The position numbers and the translations under genes are program-made. This document shows positions 23,294 to 30,712 of a DNA stretch of 32,515 nt, one piece after another; position 1 is the first letter of the stretch, and each line of letters begins with the position of its first letter. The notes beneath the pieces are model-generated. The model did not search any database and was not told the origin of the DNA. It saw only the letters and a list, made by a program, of their open reading frames with translations. The DNA is from JBAXEO01 sp964541375 (lineage in GTDB: Bacteria; Actinomycetota; Coriobacteriia; Anaerosomatales; JAAXUF01), in NCBI GenBank assembly GCA_964541375.1, contig CAZIPT010000021.1:1-32515 (forward strand), in the 5' to 3' direction.

Positions 23294-23596
23294 GGGACTC
23301 CCAACGACTCAAAGGGGCCGCTCTGGCCGGCGTCGCCGCGCGCCCAGTCTTCCCCGTGGTTGGTCTAGGCGGTTCGCCTTGCCGGAATCCGTCGCTTGCA
23401 GTGCGGTGATGGGCTCATCGTTGCGGTGATGTCTCGTGAGCTAACGGGCGGCCCGACGCGTTCGACCTACGGCGGCGCCAGTTCCGATGGGTATAGGCAC
23501 AACTGCGAGGACGCAGCCGAGTACGCGTTCTTCAGACGTCTCCTGTCCGAGTTCGCTACAGCAGGCGTATGGGGTTTTGAGTGCGGGGGGACGCAC
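23294..23596 (+). other. 303-base intergenic region with a 10-bp direct repeat
   Basis: I see no gene here that I can support; the phosphatase frame stays open upstream to 23396 but the extra residues look like no known domain. TGCGGTGATG occurs twice, at 23402-23411 and 23422-23431, exactly 20 bases apart. I see no convincing promoter or terminator; a GGCC-GCTCT-GGCC stem at 23316-23328 is too short to call. Confidence 0.5.
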
Positions 23597-24406
23597 ATGA
23601 CAGCGCAACACAAGCCTGGCCGAAGCATGGAAATCGCCTCTGTGCCGAACATGCGCGACCTCGGCGGGTGGCCGACGCGAGATGGCAGCCGGGTTCGTAG
23701 GGGCCTCGTCTACCGCTCGACCGAGCTCAGCGAGCTGGCCGGGCCGGACATGGAAGCGTTCGCGGCTCTCGGCATTCGCTCGGTGTACGACCTGCGCACC
23801 GAGGCCGAACGCCGCGCGCAGCCGGACCGCGTTCCTCCCGGCACGCAGCACGTCGTCATCGACATCTTCAAGGACTCGCAGGACGCTGCTCCGGCGGCGC
23901 TCTTCTCGGTGATGAAGGATCCCAAGGCCGCCGAGACGATGCTCGGCGGGGGCAAGGGGCTCGCGCTGTTCGAAGCCGGCTACCGCGAGATCGTCACTCT
24001 CTCGAGCGCCGACGCAGGATATCGTCGGCTGTTCACCGATATCTCTCAGCCCGAACACCGACCCGCCCTCTTCCACTGCACCACCGGTAAGGACCGGACC
24101 GGCTGGGCGGCGGCGGCGCTCCTGATGCTGCTGGGCGTGTCCGACGATCTGGTGATGAAGGAGTACCTGCTCACCAACGTCGAGCTTCTACCCGCCGAGC
24201 AGCCCAAGATCGACCGCTTCGCCGCGATGGGTGGCGATCCCGATCTCATCCGGCCGGTTGTCGGTGTGGATTCCCGGTACCTGAGCGCGGCGCTCGATGA
24301 GATGCGCACGCGGTACGGCACGATCGAGGGGTACTTCTCGGAGGCGCTGAGGATGGATGCGAGTGCTCAGCAAGACCTCCGCGCTGCGTTGGTCGAGAGC
24401 GCATAG
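23597..24406 (+). CDS. Protein tyrosine/serine phosphatase (MptpB/LipA-like)
   Basis: 269 residues from the ATG at 23597, with GGGGGGA upstream; the frame is open further upstream but the extra residues are not family-like. The P-loop HCTTGKDRTGWAAA carries the nucleophile Cys161 and Arg167, the C-x2-G-K-D-R-T-G signature of the Y_phosphatase3 family (MptpB of mycobacteria, LipA of Listeria). The N-terminus VPNMRDLGGWPTRDG, then RRGLVYRSTELSEL, is also diagnostic. Members remove phosphate from phosphotyrosine, phosphoserine or phosphoinositides. No signal peptide is seen. It is followed after 43 bases by a metallophosphoesterase gene in the same direction, so the two phosphatases are probably co-expressed. 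Confidence 0.92.
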   Translation: MTAQHKPGRSMEIASVPNMRDLGGWPTRDGSRVRRGLVYRSTELSELAGPDMEAFAALGIRSVYDLRTEAERRAQPDRVPPGTQHVVIDIFKDSQDAAPAALFSVMKDPKAAETMLGGGKGLALFEAGYREIVTLSSADAGYRRLFTDISQPEHRPALFHCTTGKDRTGWAAAALLMLLGVSDDLVMKEYLLTNVELLPAEQPKIDRFAAMGGDPDLIRPVVGVDSRYLSAALDEMRTRYGTIEGYFSEALRMDASAQQDLRAALVESA

Positions 24407-24449
24407 GGCAAGGCCGATCAGTTCCACCACCACGACAGAGGGGGTTCTC

Positions 24450-26114
24450 GTGAGCGCACTGACTGGAACGACCGTCGACCCGCGGGAAGGCTACCCGATC
24501 TCCAAGGACGTGCGTACGACGCTGGAGCGCACGATCGTACCGGACTCCATCCCTGCAGACGCCGAGAAGATCTTCCCGTGCGATCTCGCGAAGTACGAGG
24601 TCAACGGCTACGGGAAGTGGCACTTTGGACCTGGCATGCCCGCCGAGAAGCGCCTCGACCTCATGCCTGCAGGCTACCGCGCCGATGCGTCGGGTGAGGC
24701 CGCGAAGCTCGCGCGCTTCTCGGTCATCACCGACATCCACATCACCGACAAGGAGTCCCCGGCCCAGCTGCTCGTCTTCGGCTTCCGAGGCGGATCCCCG
24801 GAGGTCTACTCGGGAGTCATGCTCTATACGCCTCACGTCTTGGACGCTGCCGTTCAGACCATCAACGCGCTGCACGAGAAAGACCCCATGGACTTCGTGG
24901 TCTCGCTGGGCGATGCGGCCGATAACACCCAGTACAACGAGCTCAGGTGGTACATCGATGTACTCGACGGCAAGAAGGTGAAGCCGGACTCGGGCGACGC
25001 GGACGATCCCGTCCCGGGCCCGCTCAACGACTACCAGGATGAGTTCCAGGCAGCCGGGCTCGCGCCAGGCTTGCCGTGGTACCAGGTTCGCGGCAATCAC
25101 GACCACTACTGGATGGGCTCGATGCCGGTCAACGACAAGATCCGCGCTTCGCACATCGGTACAGAGATACTGAACATGGGCGACATCTTGAACGACCCGC
25201 GCGGTGCGGACAGCACCGGGTACTACGTGGGCGTGGTCGACGGTTCAACGCCATACGGCGATGTGGTGGGCGTCGGTCCGGAAGGTGCGTTTCCGTCGCC
25301 GCCGCAGGTGCCGAGCGCCGATCCAGACCGCCGAGTGCTCTCCCGGCAGGAGTGGATGGCCGAGTTCCTGGACAGCACGTCCGAGCCCAAGGGCCACGGC
25401 TTCACGCAAGACGATGTCGACAAGGTGTTCGCCTGTCATGTCTTCGAACCCGCCTCGGGCGCGCCGGTGAAGTTCATCGCTCTCGACGACACCAGCCCCG
25501 ACGACCCCGGCCCCATGGGGTGTGGGCACTGCTACGTCGACCAGGAGCGCTACGACTGGCTGGTCAGTGAGCTCGACAAAGGGCAGGCCGAGGGCAAGCT
25601 GATGATCATCGGCGTGCACGTTCCGATCGGCGTCGAGAAGCCGGGCACGCCTCTGGGCTGGAGTCCAATCTCGTGCGTGACCGAGGACGAGTTCGTCGCG
25701 AAGCTGCAGACGTATCCCAACCTCATCCTGATGCTAGGCGGTCACCGGCACCTTAACGTGGTCAAGCCGTTCCCGTCGCCGGACCCCGAGCGGCCGGAAC
25801 TCGGCTTCTGGCAGGTCGAGACATCCTCGCTGCGTGATTTCCCGCAGCAGTTCCGCACGTTCGACGTCATTGCCAATGGGGATGGGACCGCCTCAGTCAT
25901 AGCCGTCGATGTCGACACCGCGGTCGCCGACGGTTCGCCTGCGGCGACATCGCGCACGTACGGTGTCGGCGCCATGAAGCTGTTCGGCCAGGACAAGCCC
26001 AGCGCGATGGGTGGCGTCACCATTCCCGCGCTGCCCTATCTGCCTACCGCTTCCTACAACGCCGAGCTTGTGGTTCAGCTGACCCCCGAGATGGAGGCCA
26101 AGCTGCGCCGGTAG
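24450..26114 (+). CDS. Large calcineurin-like metallophosphoesterase
   Basis: 554 residues from a GTG at 24450 with GAGGGGG upstream. All metal-site motifs of the calcineurin-like fold are present: Asp95 and His97 in TDIHITD, GDAADN at 154-159, GNHD at 215-218, His390 in GVHVP, and His432/His434 in GGHRH. Large inserts between motifs (residues ~240-370) and a C-terminal beta-rich tail make it much longer than a minimal domain. It resembles the TIGR03767/TIGR03768 group of large actinobacterial and proteobacterial metallophosphoesterases, but I cannot choose between them by eye. I see no signal peptide from this start. The natural substrate is unknown. Confidence 0.88.
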   Translation: MSALTGTTVDPREGYPISKDVRTTLERTIVPDSIPADAEKIFPCDLAKYEVNGYGKWHFGPGMPAEKRLDLMPAGYRADASGEAAKLARFSVITDIHITDKESPAQLLVFGFRGGSPEVYSGVMLYTPHVLDAAVQTINALHEKDPMDFVVSLGDAADNTQYNELRWYIDVLDGKKVKPDSGDADDPVPGPLNDYQDEFQAAGLAPGLPWYQVRGNHDHYWMGSMPVNDKIRASHIGTEILNMGDILNDPRGADSTGYYVGVVDGSTPYGDVVGVGPEGAFPSPPQVPSADPDRRVLSRQEWMAEFLDSTSEPKGHGFTQDDVDKVFACHVFEPASGAPVKFIALDDTSPDDPGPMGCGHCYVDQERYDWLVSELDKGQAEGKLMIIGVHVPIGVEKPGTPLGWSPISCVTEDEFVAKLQTYPNLILMLGGHRHLNVVKPFPSPDPERPELGFWQVETSSLRDFPQQFRTFDVIANGDGTASVIAVDVDTAVADGSPAATSRTYGVGAMKLFGQDKPSAMGGVTIPALPYLPTASYNAELVVQLTPEMEAKLRR

Positions 26115-26331
26115 CGGTGGTGAGTGGATATCCGCCAGAACTGCGCGGAGCGGTTGCGCCGATGAGTTGGCCCCGCGAGGCGGTGAATCCTCCGGGGCCG
26201 CGGAAAGCGCCCGGCGAGGGGCACCAACATCCAGAACACTACCACGCGACTCTCGGCCGTGCGTGGGATGCGGACGCGCTAGACTGGCGTTGTTGGAGTG
26301 AGCCGCTCAGGCAGTGGGGGAGGAAACCGCC

Positions 26332-27291
26332 GTGTCGACGACCGTTGTTCGCTGGCTAGCCGAGGACGGCACACCGCTGCAGGGAGGCATGGAGGCTCTG
26401 GGCAAGGACCTGACCGCGAGCCCCTGGGTCTGGGTCGACATCCTCGAGCCGGAGTCAGACGACCTGTCGACCATCGCCAAGCGGTTCGACCTTCACCCCC
26501 TGGCTGTCGAGGACTCTGCCCATCCCCAGAAGCGGGCCAAGCTCGACGTGTATCCCAACGGGATCTTTCTCGTCTGGATAACACCCACCCGCCGCCAAGG
26601 GGATTCGGTCGGCAGCCGTGAACTCGACGTGTTCATCGGCGGGAGCTTCCTTGTGACTCTGCATGCCGAGCCCAGCGAATCGATCGATGCCGTCGCGGCT
26701 GAGCCGCTGCGGACGCTGAAGGGTGGGCCCGACTGGACCCTGCATTCGATTATCGATGTGTCGGTCGACTCAGTTCTTCCGCTGGTGGATACCATTGGCG
26801 AGAAGCTCCAGACGGTCGAGGAGCGAATGCTCGACGCACCTCGGCAGGAGGATCTTCTCGACCTGCACCGCATTCGCCGCCAGCTTCTGAGGCTCCACCG
26901 TATCGTCGGCCCGGAACGTGACGTGATCAGGGAGGTGGCCCGGGAGCGCGACGTGGTCAGCGAAGACGCCTACCGGTACTTCCAGGACGTCGGCGACCAT
27001 CTTTCGCGAGTCCAGGACTCGATCGAGACGTACCAGGACGTGGCCGCGTCGGTCATGGACATCTATCTGTCAGCTCAGAACAACCGCATGAATGAGATCA
27101 TGAAGCAGCTGACAGTTGTTGCCACAATCTTCATGCCGCTGACCCTGCTATCGGGTATCTACGGGATGAACCTGGTCCGAGGTATGTGGCCGGCGCCCGA
27201 GGCTTGGTGGTCGTTTCTCGCAGTGGTGGGTCTGATGGTCGGGATCGCCGGAGCTATGGCGTCCTATTTCAGGAAGAAGAACTGGTGGTAG
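26332..27291 (+). CDS. corA: CorA-family magnesium/divalent cation transporter
   Basis: 319 residues from a GTG at 26332 with GGGGGAGGAAA upstream. The N-terminal alpha/beta cytoplasmic domain (WVWVDILEP, LHPLAVEDSAHPQKRAKLDVYPNGIFLVW) is followed by long stalk helices rich in charged residues. The pore helix carries the selectivity motif GMN at 278-280 in LLSGIYGMNL. A second membrane helix and the basic tail YFRKKNWW follow. CorA works as a pentamer that lets Mg2+ (or Co2+/Ni2+) in down its gradient and is gated by cytoplasmic Mg2+. The stop overlaps the start of the next gene. The upstream 217 bases hold no gene I can support. Confidence 0.95.
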   Translation: MSTTVVRWLAEDGTPLQGGMEALGKDLTASPWVWVDILEPESDDLSTIAKRFDLHPLAVEDSAHPQKRAKLDVYPNGIFLVWITPTRRQGDSVGSRELDVFIGGSFLVTLHAEPSESIDAVAAEPLRTLKGGPDWTLHSIIDVSVDSVLPLVDTIGEKLQTVEERMLDAPRQEDLLDLHRIRRQLLRLHRIVGPERDVIREVARERDVVSEDAYRYFQDVGDHLSRVQDSIETYQDVAASVMDIYLSAQNNRMNEIMKQLTVVATIFMPLTLLSGIYGMNLVRGMWPAPEAWWSFLAVVGLMVGIAGAMASYFRKKNWW

Positions 27292-27950
27292 AAGAGCGCG
27301 AACATGTCGATCAGAAGGCCGGCTCAGGCTCGCCGGCCGAGCTTCACGCGCACGACATCTACACCATCGCCAATATCATCACCGTGCTTCGGCTCATTCT
27401 GGTCCCCCTGTTCTTCACGGTGCTGATCAACGGGAAGAACGACCAGCTCGCCTTTCTGCTCTTTGCGGTCGCGGCGTCGACCGACTGGCTGGACGGTCAG
27501 ATTGCTCGAAGGACGGGAACCGTTACAGCCATCGGCAAGGCGATCGACCCGCTTGTCGACCGTTTGCTGATCGCCTCCGGAGTCATCGGGCTCTATGTTG
27601 AAGGCCGCCTCCCGCTCTGGATTCCGATCGTGTTGGTTGCACGCGACCTCGCCCTTGGCTACGGGGTCTGGCGCCTGGAGACTGTGTATCACCGGCGCAT
27701 GGCGGTGACCATGGCCGGCAAGGTCACCACGGCCGTCCTGCTCATCGGCTTTGCCGACCTCATTCTGGGCTGGCCTCTCGTTCCCGGTCTGGGAATCGTC
27801 GAGAGCGCCGCTCTGCCAGGATGGGGAAGTCAGCCCGCTGTGCTCGGAATATGGTTCGTCTACGTGGGCGTCGCACTGTCGCTTGGCTCAGCGGTGGGGT
27901 ACGCGGTCACTTTCGGGAACACAGTTCGTGAGGCGGATGCTCGCGCCTGA
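27285..27950 (+). CDS. CDP-alcohol phosphatidyltransferase family protein (PgsA-like)
   Basis: 221 residues from the GTG at 27285, which overlaps the corA stop; AGGAAG upstream serves as ribosome site. After ~24 soluble residues comes YTIANIITVLRLILVPLFF, the usual first helix. The catalytic signature is complete: Asp67, Asp70-Gly71, Ala74-Arg75, Gly84, Asp88 and Asp92 (D-x2-D-G-x2-A-R-x8-G-x3-D-x3-D). About six membrane helices are seen. The enzyme moves a phosphatidyl group from CDP-diacylglycerol to an alcohol, e.g. glycerol-3-phosphate (PgsA) or inositol-phosphate. The acceptor is not decided by sequence. Coupling to corA is curious, since this chemistry needs Mg2+ or Mn2+. Confidence 0.9.
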   Translation: MVEEREHVDQKAGSGSPAELHAHDIYTIANIITVLRLILVPLFFTVLINGKNDQLAFLLFAVAASTDWLDGQIARRTGTVTAIGKAIDPLVDRLLIASGVIGLYVEGRLPLWIPIVLVARDLALGYGVWRLETVYHRRMAVTMAGKVTTAVLLIGFADLILGWPLVPGLGIVESAALPGWGSQPAVLGIWFVYVGVALSLGSAVGYAVTFGNTVREADARA

Positions 27951-28022
27951 CTTCTTGGACGACTGCTCTTTAGGCTCCCACAGCCGCGAATCGGGGCTGC
28001 GACGACTGCGAAGGAGACACGG

Positions 28023-30533
28023 ATGAAGGCCGTAATCATGGCCGGGGGAGAGGGTACTCGGCTCCGACCGATCACATCGCTTCGCCCCAAGCCGATGGTG
28101 CCGATCGTCAATCAGCCGGTCATGGAGCACATCATTGGGCTTGTGAAGCACCACGGGATCGAGGAGATCGTCGCGACGCTCGCGTTCATGCCGCGGACGA
28201 TTCAAGACTACTTCGGGGCGGGCGAAGAATGGGGTGTCGAGATCGGCTATGCGGTCGAGGAGTCACCTCTCGGCACCGCCGGCTCGGTCAAGAATGCGGC
28301 TCACCTCCTAGACGCCGATGAGCCCTTCCTGGTGATCTCGGGAGACGCCATCACCGACATCGACCTGACCGAGGTCATCCGATTCCATAAGGAACGCGGC
28401 GGCGCGGTCACGATCGCGCTCAAGCGCGTTCCGGATCCGCTCGATTTTGGCGTCGTTATCACCGCCGAGGACGGTCGCGTGGAGCGCTTCCTGGAGAAGC
28501 CGTCGTGGGGGCAGGTGTTCAGCGACACGATCAACACCGGCATCTACGTGGTGGAGCCCTGGGTCCTTGACTACATCCCGGCCGGTGACTCCTTTGACTT
28601 CTCGGCGGATCTGTTTCCGAGCCTGATGGAGGACGGTCATTCGCTCTACGGGATCGCCGCAGACGGCTACTGGTGCGACGTAGGCAGTCGCGAGTCCTAC
28701 ATGCAGGTGCACAGAGACATCCTCGACGGTCAGGTGAAGTTGTTCGTGCCCGGGATTCACGCCCGCGACGGATTGTGGGTGGCCGAGAGCGCGCGCATCG
28801 ACGAGACCGCGACCCTGGGAAACAGCGTGGTCATAGGCGAGAACGTCAGGGTGAGGTCCGGCGCGATCATCGGCGACTACACGGTCATAGATGACAACTG
28901 CGTTATCGGCGCCGACGCCCGAGTCACCCACTCGATCCTGTGGAGCGACACGTTTGTCGGCAAGCAGTCGACCGTTTCGGGGGCGGTGCTCGGCCGGCAC
29001 GTGGACCTGAGAACGCGCGCCGTCATCGAGATGGGGGCCGTGGTCGGCGATGAGTCGGTCATCGGCGCGGGCGCGCACATCGGTGCAGACGTGCAGATCT
29101 ACCCCTACAAACGCATCGAGTCCTCGGCGATGGTCAACACCTCGGTCATCTGGGAATCGACGGGGTCGCGAGCGCTCTTTGGAGACGCAGGCGTCCAGGG
29201 TCTTGTCGGCGTGGACATCACGCCCGAGCTCGCGCTCAAGGTCGCCGAGGCGTTCGGCACGATGCTTCCCAAGGGAGGCCACGTCGTCATCAGCCGAGAC
29301 ACCACGCGCCCGGCCAGGATGCTGAAGCGCGCGATGATCGCCGGGCTGAATGCTGCCGGAATCGATGTGCGAGACCTTCGTGTCGCCTCGCCGGCGCTTA
29401 CCCGGTTCACCACGCAGAAGACCCGGTGTGTCGGCGGCGTACACCTGTCGGGCTCCACGCGGGACCCGCAATCGCTCGAGATCAGGTTCCTCGACGCCAA
29501 CGGGCTCGACATCGCGCCGTGGGAGCAGAAGAAGATCGAACGGCTCTATTTCCGTGAGGAGTTCCGCCGTGCGTTCTTCGATGAGCTCGGCGACATCCTG
29601 TATCCGCCTCGACCGCTCGAGTACTACGGAGCCGCGCTCCGGGAGGCGATGGAGGAAGCGAACCTCGGCGATGACTGGCGTCGGGTGGTCGCCGACATGG
29701 CAGGCGGACCCGCTACGTTCATGCTGCCGCAGGTCGCTCATGGATGGCACCTGAACCTGATCGCCCTCAACGGCGTTGTGGACTCCGAGGCGACAGCGGC
29801 GCCGCCGGAGGAGCCGACCGCCGAGGGTGTCGAGGAGATCAGCCGTGCCATCCAGCTCTTTGGGGCCGACCTCGGCGTCCTGTTCGACTGGGGTGCCGAG
29901 AGGATCCGGCTGGTCGACCAGACAGGCGTACTGCTGGACGGCGACACCGCTTTGCACGCCATGGTCGACCTCTGGTGCAGAACCTGCGTGATCGACGGCA
30001 CGATCGCCGTGCCGTTGGCGGCCTCGCAAGCGGTCGACAAGATCGCCGCCTCGTACGGCAAGGAGGTCATCCGGCCCGGGCGTTCGCGGCGCGCGCTCGC
30101 CGCCGCTGTGCTGGAGGGCCGCGCGCGTTTTGCCGGCTCTACCAGCGGAGGCTTCATCTTCGGCGACTTCTTCCCCGCCTACGACGGCGTCCTGAGTACG
30201 GGGATGGCCGCCCGCATGCTCGCCAAGAGCGGCATGACGCTTGCACAGGTGGTTGCCGCCCTGCCGGAGTTCCACAAGGTCGAGATCAACGTACCGTGCC
30301 CTGCCCACCGGAAGGGCGCCGTCATGCGGTCGGTTACCGAGCGTGCGGCGGAGTTCAACCCGGAGTTGGCAGAGGGCGTGCGCGTCCTGTACTCCGACGG
30401 ATGGGCCCTCGTGCTTCCGCATGCGAGTGAGCCACTGGTCTCGATTTGGGCTGAAGCGGCCAGTGCCGCCTCGGCAGAAGCGAGAGCCGAACAGTGGCGA
30501 AGGGTGGTCGAGTACGGCATCGCCGAGGAGTGA
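28023..30533 (+). CDS. Sugar-1-phosphate nucleotidyltransferase fused to a beta-helix and a degenerate phosphomannomutase-like domain
   Basis: 836 residues; ATG 28023 has GAAGGAG upstream. Residues 1-235 are an NTP_transferase domain with AGGEGTRLRP at 7-16, RPKPMVPI, and EKPSWG, as in GDP-mannose or glucose-1-phosphate pyrophosphorylases. Residues ~250-370 are left-handed beta-helix hexapeptide repeats. Residues ~385-836 have the phosphohexomutase layout but all active-site loops are changed: the phosphoserine loop TASHNP is SGSTRDP (476-482), the metal loop DGDADR is DWGAER (622-627) and the sugar loop GExSGH is GSTSGG (705-710). It probably makes GDP-mannose or a similar nucleotide sugar, with a regulatory pseudo-mutase. 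Similar long fusions are known from actinobacteria and cyanobacteria. Confidence 0.88.
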   Translation: MKAVIMAGGEGTRLRPITSLRPKPMVPIVNQPVMEHIIGLVKHHGIEEIVATLAFMPRTIQDYFGAGEEWGVEIGYAVEESPLGTAGSVKNAAHLLDADEPFLVISGDAITDIDLTEVIRFHKERGGAVTIALKRVPDPLDFGVVITAEDGRVERFLEKPSWGQVFSDTINTGIYVVEPWVLDYIPAGDSFDFSADLFPSLMEDGHSLYGIAADGYWCDVGSRESYMQVHRDILDGQVKLFVPGIHARDGLWVAESARIDETATLGNSVVIGENVRVRSGAIIGDYTVIDDNCVIGADARVTHSILWSDTFVGKQSTVSGAVLGRHVDLRTRAVIEMGAVVGDESVIGAGAHIGADVQIYPYKRIESSAMVNTSVIWESTGSRALFGDAGVQGLVGVDITPELALKVAEAFGTMLPKGGHVVISRDTTRPARMLKRAMIAGLNAAGIDVRDLRVASPALTRFTTQKTRCVGGVHLSGSTRDPQSLEIRFLDANGLDIAPWEQKKIERLYFREEFRRAFFDELGDILYPPRPLEYYGAALREAMEEANLGDDWRRVVADMAGGPATFMLPQVAHGWHLNLIALNGVVDSEATAAPPEEPTAEGVEEISRAIQLFGADLGVLFDWGAERIRLVDQTGVLLDGDTALHAMVDLWCRTCVIDGTIAVPLAASQAVDKIAASYGKEVIRPGRSRRALAAAVLEGRARFAGSTSGGFIFGDFFPAYDGVLSTGMAARMLAKSGMTLAQVVAALPEFHKVEINVPCPAHRKGAVMRSVTERAAEFNPELAEGVRVLYSDGWALVLPHASEPLVSIWAEAASAASAEARAEQWRRVVEYGIAEE

Positions 30534-30548
30534 CGAGCGAGGACGAGC

Positions 30549-30577
30549 TGGAAATAGTGGCATCTACCTGCTAGAAT
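30549..30577 (+). promoter_or_regulatory. Promoter upstream of the VanW-family gene
   Basis: TGGAAA at 30549-30554 and TAGAAT at 30572-30577 are 17 bases apart; the -10 box is one mismatch from consensus. The start site would be near 30584, giving a ~130-base leader. An 11-bp direct repeat, AATAGTGGCAT, occurs at 30553-30563 (overlapping the -35 and spacer) and again at 30628-30638 in the leader. Confidence 0.5.
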
Positions 30578-30712
30578 AGCAATCATCGATTGCCGTCGAG
30601 TGTCGGCGACCGAATGGATTCGAGTTCAATAGTGGCATGGTGTCGTATGAGCAGTCTTTCCGCAGCGCGGTTAGGCTGCCTTTTCTGATACTGACGCAAG
30701 GGAGCACGTGGT

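Noticed and set aside
26117..26359. An 80-codon frame before corA
   Set aside because: It overlaps the corA start out of frame, is Pro/Arg/Trp-rich and has no ribosome site; it looks non-coding.
28308..30563. A 751-codon open frame on the minus strand, antisense to the nucleotidyltransferase fusion
   Set aside because: It is a product of high GC3 coding on the opposite strand. Its translation is Arg/His/Asp-rich with no domain, and the plus-strand frame is clearly the gene.
30614..30690. A ~25-codon leader peptide (start ATG at 30614) upstream of the VanW gene
   Set aside because: No clear ribosome site and no attenuator hairpin follows; it cannot be supported beyond chance.
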